From contig NZ_JAADZW010000001.1 of NCBI RefSeq assembly GCF_010645065.1, positions 832,866-896,865 of the forward strand: a DNA stretch of 64,000 nucleotides, written 5' to 3'. A model generated the notes under the pieces. The model did not search any database and was not told where the DNA came from. It saw nothing but the letters and a program-made list of their open reading frames with translations. Shown in pieces: positions 17,501-27,352 of the stretch. The DNA is from Flavobacterium fluviatile. Its GTDB lineage: Bacteria; Bacteroidota; Bacteroidia; Flavobacteriales; Flavobacteriaceae. The position numbers and the translations under genes were made by a program. Position 1 is the stretch's first letter; every line of letters begins with the position of its first letter.

Positions 17501-17826
17501 CCCTTAAATATACAAAAGAGAATATAATACCTGAAATTAAAATTGAAACTATAGAGCCACCGACTGAAGAAATACTTGAAATAGGCGGAAACAAAGACAA
17601 TAAATATGTAAAAATTTCCTTAAGTGATAATGGTATCGGCTTTAGCCAGGAATATGCAGCTAAAATATTCGATCCTTTCTTTAGATTACATAATAAGGAT
17701 CAATATCATGGCAGTGGTTTGGGATTAACAATTGTAAAAAAAATAGTAACTAATCATGAAGGTTTTATAAAAGTAGTAAGTAAATTAGATTATGGAACCA
17801 CTGTCCACATTTATTTACCCCAATAA
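14557..17826 (+). CDS. CheB-CheR-PAS-histidine kinase fusion
   Basis: A soluble 1089-residue fusion. A CheB methylesterase domain (about 14-190) carries the catalytic serine in GIGASAGG. A CheR methyltransferase domain (about 210-480) carries the AdoMet motif AGCSTGEEAYSLA and the DLITCRNTLIYF motif. A PAS-like segment and a strong coiled coil (about 635-715, heptads rich in EELQ and NEEL) follow. Next are a PAS domain, a HisKA domain (ASHDLQEPLRK) and an HATPase domain (DNGIGFS, GSGLGLTIV). No chemoreceptor or flagellar gene is nearby, so this is not ordinary chemotaxis. The start was chosen because an upstream TTG lies inside the promoter. A receiver gene stands directly upstream. Confidence 0.9.
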   Translation: MKVTETYEMGYRVNKFPIVGIGASAGGLDAFTKVVSAIAPDSGMAYIIVQQLSADYPGSLTEILSQYSNIPVHEIISDIHLLPNNIYVIPENNFLIAEEGSLKLKQKTRSDRRNNTVDIFFESLADVHRTFAIGIILSGTGFDGTAGFKKIKELGGATIVQDPDTAAYKGMPQSAIDTNIADYILAPEKIPSQLIEIRNSYISNYGYTEEEHIPGNDEEIILQIINLIFSRTGNDFSHYKHPTIRRRIARRMVVAEKNTIEDYYNFLRNSNNEQDLLFADFLIHVTYFFRDPEAFENLSKTVFPSLIKNITNNNLRIWVAGCSTGEEAYSLAICLHEYFLKTNNKDIKVQIFASDISEKCITKARSGIYSYQDVQMVSEERLGNYFTKSEGSYHINKVIRDMCIFAVHNFVKDPAFARIDLITCRNTLIYFDPYLQNKVLGTFHYSLKEKGMLFLGKSESVTYSQDLFESVKKHAKIYIRKFVPGRYTTQSFKAVPDNLQVKLHTSEIKPSPEDDFRKITSEILLTKYTPASVIINKNLDIVHFHGDISPFLAPSPGKPNFNVLKMAREGIGFELQNAISKIKEDKQNIRKDDIKVKAHSYQVSFEIFPLPNDDDHLMILFYKMPLPVTDRKIHENSAQNRIDKLERELSQLRENIKRVTEEQQTAFEELQTSHEELLSSEEELQAMNEELETNTEELQSNNEELTCLNDELVDRQIQLISMRNYSESIVKTIREPLLVISKDYIVKSANPAFYKYFNTSENITEGYSIFEIGNCQWDIPEFKQQLTKIDGDFSVENLKIDIVCADKNKKTIIVNASLILNSTPEGLILLALEDITDLVTTNELLTNKNIELQKHNEQLEAFTSAASHDLQEPLRKIHMFCKIIFENETGLSETGKHNLERVLFSVNNMSQLMKDLINYSRITFLKKEYKETDLNIVLKKTVADIKDTILEKKAVLTILPLPQLNIIPHQIQQLFTNLILNSLKYTKENIIPEIKIETIEPPTEEILEIGGNKDNKYVKISLSDNGIGFSQEYAAKIFDPFFRLHNKDQYHGSGLGLTIVKKIVTNHEGFIKVVSKLDYGTTVHIYLPQ

Positions 17827-17867
17827 CAAAAAAGGGTTCAGGATAAAGTAGTACTTTTTTCATTGTT

Positions 17868-18308
17868 CTATTTGTTTTTGATCTTTTTGGCAGGCTGAAT
17901 GATTGATTTTGATTTTAACCAATAGTCGATTATTGCTTTTATCATCTTTTTGAATTCAAGATAATCATAAGGCTTAACAAAATAGCTCTGCGTTGGTATT
18001 GAATAAGGATCAATCACATAGGTCTGATTAAAAGATGTTGTAAAAAACAGGTATGGACAATTAAACAATGTACCTACATTATCGAGATTTGTTTCTGCTA
18101 CTTTATGGTTCAAAACATTCAATAAAACAATGTCCGAAAAAAAAAGAAACGGTTTGATTTTATGTCTCAGTAAATGATTACAGGCTGTTTCCGGATTATT
18201 AAAATAGATGACAGGGTTTGAATAGTCCAATTCTGAAAAAACCTCTATAAATAACTTTCGATCTCCCTGCTTATTTTCAATGATTACTATGGGTCCTTTT
18301 TTATTCAT
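17868..18308 (-). CDS. Atypical receiver-domain protein
   Basis: A 146-residue receiver-like protein with a basic tail (KKIKNK). The phospho-acceptor position Asp59 (LFFSDIVLL) and Lys112 (YFVKPYD) are kept, but the usual acidic pair after strand 1 is Glu11-Asn12 (IIENKQGD), with Asp16 further on. Metal binding may be weakened, so phosphorylation may be poor or the domain may act constitutively. It converges on the CheB-CheR kinase with 41 bases between the stops and diverges from the second acidic protein. Confidence 0.75.
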   Translation of the reverse strand: MNKKGPIVIIENKQGDRKLFIEVFSELDYSNPVIYFNNPETACNHLLRHKIKPFLFFSDIVLLNVLNHKVAETNLDNVGTLFNCPYLFFTTSFNQTYVIDPYSIPTQSYFVKPYDYLEFKKMIKAIIDYWLKSKSIIQPAKKIKNK

Positions 18309-18409
18309 AAATTTATTTTTAGTGAATAGTCTGAGTTGATATTAGAGTAAAATTATATTGCAAATATTTTAATAAACTTACAAAAAAAACTTACAAAATA
18401 AACATTCCG

Positions 18410-18485
18410 AATTATATAATTATCATGGTGCTTGTAAAATGGATTTAATAAAACAAGTATATAAAATGCTGATAATTATATAATT
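18410..18485. repeat. Perfect 16-bp inverted repeat in a divergent promoter region
   Basis: AATTATATAATTATCA at 18410-18425 and its exact complement at 18470-18485 are separated by 44 bases. They lie between the atypical receiver gene (minus) and the second acidic protein gene (plus). The layout suits a looped operator. Confidence 0.6.
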
Positions 18486-18582
18486 ACTGGTTTAAATTTT
18501 GTAAAGTAAAATTTAAATTACAGGTTAATTTTGATTTTACACTTTTTTAAACTGTTATTAACTTTTTTAAAATCATTTCATT

Positions 18583-19062
18583 ATGACCACACAAAACAAG
18601 GAAAATTACGGTCGGGATGTTCGTAGTTTTCACCACCCGGAAGATGATATGAAGCCTGCTTCAGATATAACCAATCACGATTTAGCAAATCAAATCTATA
18701 CAAATGAATATGACGATGATGAAGAAATTGTAAATGACGATGATGATATTGTTAATAATGAAGATGATGATGAGTTAAATAACCAATTTGCTAATGCATC
18801 TGAAAGGGATATCGGATACCCGGCTGAAAATTATTTAGATGAGGATAACGAGAATAGTTTCGTTGCTGATCAATGGGATGAGGAAATTGATCCAAATGAT
18901 ATTGACGATGACCTTGAAGAAGATTATGATGAGAATGACCGTGAAATAGATAATTTTGCGAACGATACTACTAAAAAAGACCTGCTGGATCTTGAATATG
19001 ATATAGATCAGGATCTTGAAGAAACGGATCCTGTCAACCATCCGCGAAATTTCAAATATTAA
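18583..19062 (+). CDS. Highly acidic disordered protein, paralogue 2
   Basis: A 159-residue protein with 56 Asp or Glu residues (35 percent) and many Asn, without a hydrophobic core. The N-terminus shares the ENY-centred motif with the acidic protein at 12276. Clusters such as YDDDEEIV and DDDLEEDYDEND alternate with short polar stretches. I infer a disordered, possibly protective or ion-binding role. It is the only non-signalling gene in the signalling island, which suggests it is a client or effector of these kinases. Confidence 0.7.
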   Translation: MTTQNKENYGRDVRSFHHPEDDMKPASDITNHDLANQIYTNEYDDDEEIVNDDDDIVNNEDDDELNNQFANASERDIGYPAENYLDEDNENSFVADQWDEEIDPNDIDDDLEEDYDENDREIDNFANDTTKKDLLDLEYDIDQDLEETDPVNHPRNFKY

Positions 19063-19070
19063 ATTTTATA

Positions 19071-19102
19071 AAAAACCATTAGCAAAAAACTAATGGTTTT
19101 AT
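19071..19102. terminator. Bidirectional terminator
   Basis: An 11-bp inverted repeat (AAAACCATTAG with CTAATGGTTTT, seven-base loop) separates the acidic gene from the convergent kinase gene. Confidence 0.88.
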
Positions 19103-19131
19103 TATGATGGCATAGAATTTCGCTGAGTGAT

Positions 19132-20355
19132 TCAGCAAGGTAAATAAATATTGAAAGTAGCTCCCTTCATAGGTTCTCCTGTAGCATTTATAAAACCATC
19201 GTGGTTTTCAATTATTTTCTTTACGATTGCAAGTCCAATACCGGTACCTTCATACAAATCGCGGCTGTGAAGTTTCTGAAATACTCCAAATATTTTTTCG
19301 TTATGCTGCTGTTCAAATCCTATTCCGTTATCTGCAAAAGTTATATGGCAATACTTATGTTCAGTAGATGATTCAAAATCCAGCTCAGATCCGTTCACAA
19401 AACAGCTTTTTACAGTAATTTGCAAGGGTACCTCAGCCTGTGCAAACTTAATTGCATTATGAATAAGATTTTCCATTAACTGAACAAACTGAAAAGGAAT
19501 AACCTTTACAGTATCATGAAAATCAGTGACAATGACTGCATTTTTCTCCAATAGATTTTCATGCAGCGCCGCCTTTACATCATCAATAACTACATTGAGA
19601 TCTACTGTTTCAAACTTTCTGTCATCAAGAGTCGCACGTGAAAAAGCAAGAAGGCTGTTTATAAGTTCACGCATTCTGTTACATGCATAAAGAATCCTGT
19701 TAAACTTGGCTTTTCCATCTTCTGATAAATTTGCATATTCATTTGACATAATCAGATTCGCAAAAGTCTGGATTTTTCTCAGTGGCTCCTGAAGGTCATG
19801 ACTTGATATGTATGTAAAGGCATCAAGTTCCATGTTTTTCTTTTTAAGTTCCTCTGCATGCTTTTCAATTGCTTCGTATTGTAAAGCAAGCTGTGCATTG
19901 GTTTTTAAAATGATTTCATTGAGAGCGTGAGTCTCTTCTTCCTTCTTTTTCAGCTCCTGGTTTTTTCGAAATAACTCTGTAAAAACCATCACTTTAGCCT
20001 GCAAAATTTCAGGTGACAGAGGCTTAATCATGTAATCAACCGCACCAGACTGATAGCCTTTAAATATATACTCATTCGTATTCATATTGGCAGTCAGAAA
20101 AATAATTGGTACATGCATAAGCTTGTCACTCTGCCGAATTAATTCTGCAGTCTCAAAACCATCCATCAGGGGCATCTGCACATCCATAAGTATTATGGCG
20201 AAATCCTGATCTTTCAACAGAATCCTCAGGGCATCTTTTCCTGATGTTGCCTCAACAAACTGATAACCACGATCAGCCAGAATGACTTGTAAAGAAAGCA
20301 GATTTTCCTTTTTGTCATCCACAATTAAAATTTTTATTGCGTTGTTGTTTCCCAT
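19132..20355 (-). CDS. Receiver-histidine kinase protein
   Basis: A 407-residue protein in reverse order to a classical hybrid: an N-terminal receiver (ILIVDDKKENL, phospho-acceptor in AIILMDVQMP, lysine in YMIKPLSP), a coiled coil of about 50 residues, a HisKA domain (SSHDLQEPLRKI) and an HATPase domain (DNGIGFEQ, GTGIGLAIV). It has no membrane segment. I chose the ATG at 20355, 28 bases after the large kinase; an in-frame GTG at 20400 would overlap that gene. It is the last gene of a four-gene minus-strand signalling operon. Confidence 0.88.
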   Translation of the reverse strand: MGNNNAIKILIVDDKKENLLSLQVILADRGYQFVEATSGKDALRILLKDQDFAIILMDVQMPLMDGFETAELIRQSDKLMHVPIIFLTANMNTNEYIFKGYQSGAVDYMIKPLSPEILQAKVMVFTELFRKNQELKKKEEETHALNEIILKTNAQLALQYEAIEKHAEELKKKNMELDAFTYISSHDLQEPLRKIQTFANLIMSNEYANLSEDGKAKFNRILYACNRMRELINSLLAFSRATLDDRKFETVDLNVVIDDVKAALHENLLEKNAVIVTDFHDTVKVIPFQFVQLMENLIHNAIKFAQAEVPLQITVKSCFVNGSELDFESSTEHKYCHITFADNGIGFEQQHNEKIFGVFQKLHSRDLYEGTGIGLAIVKKIIENHDGFINATGEPMKGATFNIYLPC

Positions 20356-20383
20356 TCTGTTTTTTATTGAATTCAATTTTGAA

Positions 20384-23300
20384 TTATTTAAGCCATACAC
20401 GCATCAGTGTAGATAGCTGTTCTACATTTACAGGTTTCGTCATATAATCTGATGCTCCTGATTCTATACAACGCTGTCTGTCTCCTTTCATCGCTTTTGC
20501 CGTTACTGCAATGATAGTAAGATCCTTATGCTTAGGGTCTTTACGAATACGTTTCATCGTTTCATAACCATCCATTTCAGGCATCATAATATCCATCAAA
20601 ACAATATCAATATCCTTATCATTATTAAGCAAATCAATGGCTTCCTGACCGCTTTCTGCACTGATTACATTTAACCCATAACGCTCTAATGCCGTTGTCA
20701 GCGCAAACAGGTTACGCACATCATCATCAACCAGTAAAACTTTTTTGCCCGGCAATACATCTTCTTTCAAATAGAACGACTCTATGGTTTCTCTCATAGC
20801 CTCAGGCAGTTCTTTATGGACACGATGCATAAATAACGCTGTCTGATCTACTAGTTCTTCCAGAGAATTAGCACTTTTTGTAATGATGCTATGGGCAAAC
20901 CTGTTGAGTTTTGCTTTTTGTTTCTTTGTTACGTCTCCTGCTGAATGTATAATTATGGCTGTTTCCTGACCTGCAATGTTGTTTTCAAGATCGGTAATAA
21001 TATTAAGACCGTCTGCATCAGGAAGCACTAAGTCTAAAATAATACAGTCAAATGACTTTTCCTGTATAAGTTTCACAGCTTCTTTAGCGGTTTTGGCACT
21101 AAAAATTGTGATATCATTGCCGTCAACTGCCTTTAGAATCCTGTCTAATTCTGCCTGATTATCATCAACTACCAAGAGGTTTTTTATCTTTTTGTTTTTA
21201 AAATCATGAATGTCATTAAATAAATAATTCAATGAATCATTTTTAACCGGTTTTACGAAAAAATTTCTGGCACCACGTTTCAGGCCTTTGTTTCTTTCAT
21301 CCTCACCCGAAATAATATAAACAGGAATATGCCTCAGATTAAAATCTGTTTTTAAACGATCCAATATTTTCCATCCGCTGGTATCCGGCATATTAAGGTC
21401 CATAGTGATAGCATGGGGATTAAACTGATTGATAAAATCAATTACATCATTCCCTTTTGTAGTAACAATAGCTTTAATACCGTTAATATGTGCCTGTTCG
21501 AGCATAATTTTGGCAAAAATCAGATTATCTTCTGCAATCAAAAGTACTTTATCATCCGGTTTAATATCTGTTCTGTCATCTCCTACCTCATCCACAAAGA
21601 ACAACTCGATATCGGATCTGTTGAATTTTTCTGATGGTAAGGATTTAATTTTTCCTTTAGCATCATTGTCTTCATTTACATCAATATCTTGTACTTCTGC
21701 AATATGGACATATTTCAAAGGAAGGAACAAGGTAAACTTACTTCCCACATTGATTTCACTTTCCAGTTCGATACTTCCGCCCAATAAATCTGAAAGACCA
21801 CGGCTAATGGATAATCCTAAACCTGTTCCTCCATACTTACGGCTGGTAGAACCCTCGGCTTGCTGGAAAGCTTCAAAAATGATATTTTGTTTTTCTTTTG
21901 AAATACCAATTCCGGTATCAGAAATTTCAAAAGCTACTACTGATTCTGCATTTTCAAGGCTCAGATTATTGGTTTTCCAATTGTTATTGGCTTTATAAAT
22001 TTTAAGCTTAACTTCTCCTTTTTCAGTAAACTTAAATGAATTAGAAAGTAAGTTTTTCAAAATCTGATTTAAACGCTGCGAATCTGTTTCCATTATCTCA
22101 GGAAGATCTTCATCCATAATAATATTAAAACGAAGATGTTTGGCTTCAGAAATTGGATTGAAAGTAGAAGCAACGAATCGGCTGATGTCTTCAAAACTAA
22201 TCGGGTTGTAATCGACGGAAATATACCCGGATTCGATTTTTGAAAGATCCAGAATATCATTAATCAGCTGAATAAGATCGTCCCCGCATGAATTAATTGT
22301 TTTAGCAAACTGAATTTGTTTTTCGGATAAATTGCCGTCACGGTTCGCAATTAATTCGTTTGCCAGAATCTGCAAACTATTTAGCGGTGTTCTTAACTCA
22401 TGTGACATGTTCGCTAAGAACTCCGATTTATATTTGGATGTCAAAGTCAGCTGATCTGCTTTTTCTTCCAAAGCCTTTCTTGCAACCTCAACTTCCTGGT
22501 TTTTAAGCTCTACTTCTTCTTTTTGATTCGCCAGCAAAATGGCTTTTTCTTCCAGTTCTTCGTTGGTGTTTTTCAGTACTTCCTGCTGACTTTTCAGCTC
22601 GCTTGCCAATGATTGTGACTGTACCAGTAATTCTTCTGTTCTGGAATTGGATTCGATCGTATTCAGTACAATTCCGATACTCTCTGTTAACCCTTCAAGG
22701 AAATCTAAGTGTGTTTCACTAAAAGTGTCCAGTGAAGCCAGTTCTATAACTGCTTTTAATTGTCCTTCAAATAGTACCGGTAAAATAATAACATCTTTTG
22801 GTTTTGCATCCCCAAGTCCTGAATTAATTTTGATATAATCTTTAGGCACATTACTCAAAATAATTCTTTCCTTTTCAACCGCCACCTGACCTATAAGCCC
22901 TTCACCCATAGCATACTGGGTAGGAGATTTTTTTCTTTTGATGTAAGCGTAAGATGCGATAAGGTTTAATTTTGAATTTTCGAAATTTTCATCTTCCTGC
23001 AAAATATAGAAAAGTCCGTGCTGTGCCGTTACAACCGTAGCCAGCTCAGAAAGGATTTTCTTGGTAACCGAATTTAATTCTTTCTGTCCCTGAAGCATTT
23101 GGGTAAACTTGGCCAAATTCGATTTCAGCCAGTCCTGCTCCTGATTTCTTAAAGTAGTTGCTTTAAGATTCGAAATCATCTGGTTAATGGTATCTTTCAG
23201 AGCCTCCACCTCACCTTTTGCTTCAACACCAATGGTTCTGGTTAAATCCCCTTGTGTTACCGCAGATGCAACTTCAGAAATAGCACGTACCTGTGTTGTT

Positions 23301-26300
23301 AAGTTAGCGGCAAGCTGGTTTACGTTTTCTGTTAGGTTTTTCCATGTTCCCGAAGCTCCAGGCACATTTGCCTGGCCTCCCAGTTTTCCTTCAGCTCCCA
23401 CCTCACGTGCCACGGTTGTTACCTGATCAGAGAATGTTGCCAGAGTATCAATCATTTCGTTGATTGTATCTGTTAATTGTGCCACCTCCCCTTTGGCATC
23501 AATTGATAATTTTTGTTTTAAGTTTCCTTTAGCTACAGAGGTTACTACTTTTGCAATTCCACGCACCTGCCCGGTTAAGTTCGATGCCATTACGTTAACT
23601 GAATCCGTTAAATCCTTCCACGTTCCGGCAACACCTTTTACTTCGGATTGTCCTCCCAGTTTACCTTCTGTACCTACCTCACGCGCCACACGCGTTACCT
23701 CGGAAGAGAATGAATTGAGCTGTTCCACCATGGTATTAAAGGTATTTTTCAAATCCAGGATTTCTCCTTTTACATCCACGGTAATTTGCTTCGAAAGGTC
23801 ACCATTTGCTACGGCTTTGGTTACATCGGCAATATTACGCACCTGACCGGTTAAGTTAGATGCCATCTGATTCACCGAATCCGTTAAATCTTTCCAGGTT
23901 CCGGCAACACCAGGTACGAAAGCCTGTCCTCCCAGTTTTCCTTCTGTTCCTACCTCACGTGCCACGCGCGTTACCTCAGAGGCGAAAGCACGAAGCTGAT
24001 CCACCATTGTATTTACAGTTTCTTTCAGTTGAAGAATTTCCCCCCTTACGTCTGCGGTAATTTTCTTGGACATATCCCCGTTTGCTACCGCGATAGTTAC
24101 CTCGGCAATATTACGTACCTGAGTGGTTAAGTTACCCGCCATCTGATTCACCGAATCGGTCAAATCTTTCCACGTTCCGGCAACTCCCGGTACATTTGCC
24201 TGACCTCCCAGTTTCCCTTCAGTTCCTACCTCACGTGCCACACGCGTTACCTCTGAGGCAAACTCCCTCAACTGATCCACCATCGTGTTAAGTGTTTCTT
24301 TCAATTGAAGGATCTCTCCGCGTACATCAACCGTAATTTTTTTGGACATATCCCCATTTGCCACGGCAATTGCTACATCCGCAATATTACGTACCTGAGC
24401 AGTAAGGTTACCCGCCATCTGGTTCACCGAATCGGTCAAATCTTTCCACGTTCCGGCAACTCCCGGCACATTAGCCTGACCTCCCAGTTTTCCTTCAGTT
24501 CCTACCTCTCGGGAAACCCTTGTTACTTCTGATGCAAAGTCACGAAGCTGATCCACCATTGTATTGATGGTATTTTTAAGTTCCAGGATTTCTCCTTTCG
24601 TATCTACCGTAATCTGACGTGATAAATCCCCTTTTGCTACCGCAGTGGTTACCTCGGCAATATTACGTACCTGTGCGGTAAGGTTACCCGCCATCTGATT
24701 TACCGAATCGGTCAAATCTTTCCAGGTTCCGCCAACTCCCTCTACCTGTGCCTGTCCTCCCAGTTTTCCTTCGGTTCCTACCTCACGTGCCACACGGGTT
24801 ACCTCGGATGCAAAAGAGTTCAGCTGTCCCACCATCGTATTAATCGTATTTTTAAGCTCCAGGATTTCTCCTTTTGTATCTACTGTAATCTGACGTGACA
24901 AATCGCCTTTTGCAACCGCAGTGGTTACCTCAGCAATATTACGCACCTGACCGGTTAAGTTACTCGCCATCTGGTTCACCGAATCCGTTAAATCTTTCCA
25001 GGTTCCTCCGACTCCTTTTACTTTTGCCTGCCCTCCCAGTTTTCCTTCAGTTCCTACCTCAAGTGCCACACGGGTTACCTCAGACGAGAAGGAGTTCAGC
25101 TGGTCCACCATCGTATTGATGGTTTTCTTAAGCTCCAGAATCTCTCCTTCGGCAACAGCCGTAATTTTTTTCGAAAGGTCACCATTTGCTACTGCTGTGG
25201 TTACCTCAGCAATATTACGTACCTGACCAGTAAGGTTCGATGCCATCTGATTCACCGAATCGGTTAAATCTTTCCAGGTTCCACCAACCCCTTTTACTTT
25301 CGCCTGACCTCCCAGTTTACCTTCTGAACCAACCTCACGTGCCACGCGGGTTACCTCGGCACCAAAGGAGTTCAGCTGATCCACCATGGTATTGATCGTA
25401 TTCTTAAGTTCCAGAATCTCTCCTGCAACGTTTACAGTAATCTTTTTAGATAAATCTCCTTTTGCTACGGCCGTTGTTACTTCGGCAATATTACGTACCT
25501 GACCAGTTAAGTTCGATGCCATCTGATTTACCGAGTCCGTTAAATCTTTCCAAACCCCACCAACTCCTCGTACTTTTGCCTGACCGCCCAGTTTTCCTTC
25601 AGACCCTACCTCTACCGCCACACGGGTTACCTCAGAAGAAAACGAGTTCAGCTGGTCCACCATCGTGTTAATGGTATTTTTAAGTTCCAGGATTTCTCCT
25701 TTTACGTCAACGGTAATTTTTTTAGATAAATCTCCTTTTGCTACCGCCGTGGTTACATCCGCAATATTACGTACCTGGCCGGTTAAGTTCGATGCCATCT
25801 GGTTTACAGAATCCGTTAAGTCTTTCCAGGTTCCGCCGACACCTTTTACCTGAGCCTGTCCTCCCAGTTTTCCTTCGGTTCCTACCTCACGTGCCACACG
25901 GGTTACCTCAGAAGAAAAAGAGTTCAGCTGGTCCACCATCGTGTTAATGGTATTTTTAAGTTCCAGGATTTCTCCTTTTACGTCAACGGTAATTTTTTTA
26001 GATAAATCTCCTTTTGCTACCGCTGTTGTTACATCGGCAATGTTACGTACCTGACCTGTCAAGTTCGATGCCATTTTATTTACCGAATCGGTCAAATCTT
26101 TCCAAACACCACCAACTCCTCTTACCTTAGCCTGTCCTCCCAGTTTACCTTCTGTACCTACCTCACGCGCAACACGGGTTACCTCCATCGAAAACAGATT
26201 CAGCTGTTTTACCATTCCGTTCACCTCTTTGGCAATTCTGAGGAATTCTCCCTGAAGCGGGTTTCCTTCAATAGAAAGCGGCATTTCCTGTGACAGATTT

Positions 26301-26740
26301 CCTTTTGCCACCGAAGTGATTACGTGTGCAATCTCAATGGTAGGGTGCACCAGATCTGAAATCAATGTATTAACCGAATCGACACAGGAACTCCAGGAGC
26401 CTCTTGCTCCGTCCAGCGCCACACGATTCGTCAGTTTTCCTTGTTTACCAATGCTTTTTCCAACTTTTTGAAATTCAAAAACCATTCTTTCGTTAAGATC
26501 GATGATTTCGTTTAAAGTTTCACAAATCGATCTTTTAGTTCCGTTTTGATCGGTTGGAAATCGCTGAGTGAAATTACCATTTTTAACCTTAAGCAAAATT
26601 TTCAGAAACTCCGCATCAGTTAAAACAGACTCCTCTAAATCTGCTTTTTTAGTTTTAGTTTTTTGAGGCTTTTCTCCGGCAACTACAGGAAGTACTATTA
26701 TACTTTCGGGATTTTCTTTATTCTTTTTTGTTTTTTTCAT
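20384..26740 (-). CDS. Giant soluble poly-HAMP hybrid histidine kinase
   Basis: A 2118-residue protein without membrane segments. Residues 1-191 contain a lysine-rich start and diverged HAMP-like units. Residues 192-1203 are eleven 92-residue HAMP repeats, most containing [19 protein letters not shown] and LTxQVRNIA. A GAF domain (about 1215-1365), a coiled coil, HisKA (His about 1448 in [11 protein letters not shown]), HATPase ([25 protein letters not shown]) and three receivers (about 1735-1850, 1854-1970, 1997-2118) follow. The layout of tandem 92-residue HAMPs without a sensor parallels fungal group III kinases (Nik1), which govern osmotic responses. The ligand or stimulus is unknown. Confidence 0.93.
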   Translation of the reverse strand: MKKTKKNKENPESIIVLPVVAGEKPQKTKTKKADLEESVLTDAEFLKILLKVKNGNFTQRFPTDQNGTKRSICETLNEIIDLNERMVFEFQKVGKSIGKQGKLTNRVALDGARGSWSSCVDSVNTLISDLVHPTIEIAHVITSVAKGNLSQEMPLSIEGNPLQGEFLRIAKEVNGMVKQLNLFSMEVTRVAREVGTEGKLGGQAKVRGVGGVWKDLTDSVNKMASNLTGQVRNIADVTTAVAKGDLSKKITVDVKGEILELKNTINTMVDQLNSFSSEVTRVAREVGTEGKLGGQAQVKGVGGTWKDLTDSVNQMASNLTGQVRNIADVTTAVAKGDLSKKITVDVKGEILELKNTINTMVDQLNSFSSEVTRVAVEVGSEGKLGGQAKVRGVGGVWKDLTDSVNQMASNLTGQVRNIAEVTTAVAKGDLSKKITVNVAGEILELKNTINTMVDQLNSFGAEVTRVAREVGSEGKLGGQAKVKGVGGTWKDLTDSVNQMASNLTGQVRNIAEVTTAVANGDLSKKITAVAEGEILELKKTINTMVDQLNSFSSEVTRVALEVGTEGKLGGQAKVKGVGGTWKDLTDSVNQMASNLTGQVRNIAEVTTAVAKGDLSRQITVDTKGEILELKNTINTMVGQLNSFASEVTRVAREVGTEGKLGGQAQVEGVGGTWKDLTDSVNQMAGNLTAQVRNIAEVTTAVAKGDLSRQITVDTKGEILELKNTINTMVDQLRDFASEVTRVSREVGTEGKLGGQANVPGVAGTWKDLTDSVNQMAGNLTAQVRNIADVAIAVANGDMSKKITVDVRGEILQLKETLNTMVDQLREFASEVTRVAREVGTEGKLGGQANVPGVAGTWKDLTDSVNQMAGNLTTQVRNIAEVTIAVANGDMSKKITADVRGEILQLKETVNTMVDQLRAFASEVTRVAREVGTEGKLGGQAFVPGVAGTWKDLTDSVNQMASNLTGQVRNIADVTKAVANGDLSKQITVDVKGEILDLKNTFNTMVEQLNSFSSEVTRVAREVGTEGKLGGQSEVKGVAGTWKDLTDSVNVMASNLTGQVRGIAKVVTSVAKGNLKQKLSIDAKGEVAQLTDTINEMIDTLATFSDQVTTVAREVGAEGKLGGQANVPGASGTWKNLTENVNQLAANLTTQVRAISEVASAVTQGDLTRTIGVEAKGEVEALKDTINQMISNLKATTLRNQEQDWLKSNLAKFTQMLQGQKELNSVTKKILSELATVVTAQHGLFYILQEDENFENSKLNLIASYAYIKRKKSPTQYAMGEGLIGQVAVEKERIILSNVPKDYIKINSGLGDAKPKDVIILPVLFEGQLKAVIELASLDTFSETHLDFLEGLTESIGIVLNTIESNSRTEELLVQSQSLASELKSQQEVLKNTNEELEEKAILLANQKEEVELKNQEVEVARKALEEKADQLTLTSKYKSEFLANMSHELRTPLNSLQILANELIANRDGNLSEKQIQFAKTINSCGDDLIQLINDILDLSKIESGYISVDYNPISFEDISRFVASTFNPISEAKHLRFNIIMDEDLPEIMETDSQRLNQILKNLLSNSFKFTEKGEVKLKIYKANNNWKTNNLSLENAESVVAFEISDTGIGISKEKQNIIFEAFQQAEGSTSRKYGGTGLGLSISRGLSDLLGGSIELESEINVGSKFTLFLPLKYVHIAEVQDIDVNEDNDAKGKIKSLPSEKFNRSDIELFFVDEVGDDRTDIKPDDKVLLIAEDNLIFAKIMLEQAHINGIKAIVTTKGNDVIDFINQFNPHAITMDLNMPDTSGWKILDRLKTDFNLRHIPVYIISGEDERNKGLKRGARNFFVKPVKNDSLNYLFNDIHDFKNKKIKNLLVVDDNQAELDRILKAVDGNDITIFSAKTAKEAVKLIQEKSFDCIILDLVLPDADGLNIITDLENNIAGQETAIIIHSAGDVTKKQKAKLNRFAHSIITKSANSLEELVDQTALFMHRVHKELPEAMRETIESFYLKEDVLPGKKVLLVDDDVRNLFALTTALERYGLNVISAESGQEAIDLLNNDKDIDIVLMDIMMPEMDGYETMKRIRKDPKHKDLTIIAVTAKAMKGDRQRCIESGASDYMTKPVNVEQLSTLMRVWLK
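23132..26167 (-). repeat. Eleven tandem 276-bp repeats encoding HAMP units
   Basis: The 3036 bases coding residues 192-1203 of the giant kinase are eleven units of exactly 276 bp, with high identity between neighbours. The last two units (coding residues 1020-1203) are the most diverged. Such repeats can expand or contract by recombination and are prone to assembly collapse. Confidence 0.9.
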
Positions 26741-26843
26741 GTTTTCAATTCTTTATAAGAATGATTTAAAAAATCTTCCAGCCAATTTTTTCACTTTAAA
26801 TTCCAATTATAAAAACATCTAATTTAGTATTAAAAACAGGTTT

Positions 26844-27275
26844 TTATATATTTTCATCAAGTAATATTTTCCTTAAATGAAATTGTACAAACGCCTCCAT
26901 AGAATCCGGCCTTTTAGAATTGTCGGTATAATTCAAAGGTTTTATAATATAACCTGATATTCCTAATTTTTCTGCTTCAAATCTGTCATCAGCTTCGGAG
27001 GAAGTTGTCATTATAAAAACTTTTAGATTCTTAAGTTTCCTGTCTTCCCTTATAATTTTTAAAAATTCTATTCCGTTCATTCTGGGCATATTAATATCCA
27101 GAAGAATAACATCCGGAATCAATACTGCGTTTGTGTCCCTAAGGATTTTTAGGGCTTCAATACCATTATAAGCGGTATGAAGGACATATTCACTATCAAT
27201 TTTTTTCAATGAGCGCTCTACACTTATAATATCGAGTTCATCGTCCTCTATTAATAATATTGTTGGTTTTTTCAT
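26844..27275 (-). CDS. Single-domain response regulator
   Basis: A 143-residue receiver with an acidic pocket at Glu10-Asp12, phospho-acceptor Asp60 (VILLDINMP), Thr90/Thr91 and Lys112 (YIIKPLNY). A short C-terminal extension (about residues 117-143) follows, but there is no output domain. It lies between the CHASE3-like kinase and the giant hybrid kinase on the same strand, 103 bases before the latter, and so may carry phosphate between them. Confidence 0.88.
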   Translation of the reverse strand: MKKPTILLIEDDELDIISVERSLKKIDSEYVLHTAYNGIEALKILRDTNAVLIPDVILLDINMPRMNGIEFLKIIREDRKLKNLKVFIMTTSSEADDRFEAEKLGISGYIIKPLNYTDNSKRPDSMEAFVQFHLRKILLDENI

Positions 27276-27352
27276 ACTTATAAAAATATTTTATTACTAA
27301 GTTGGATCTCATCCCTGGCTTAACCTGTTTAAACTTGCCTCGTATTCCATCC

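Noticed and set aside
23187..26000. Several plus-strand frames of 60-130 codons across the kinase gene
   Set aside because: They are antisense to the HAMP repeats and recur every 276 bases, so they are artefacts of the repeat.
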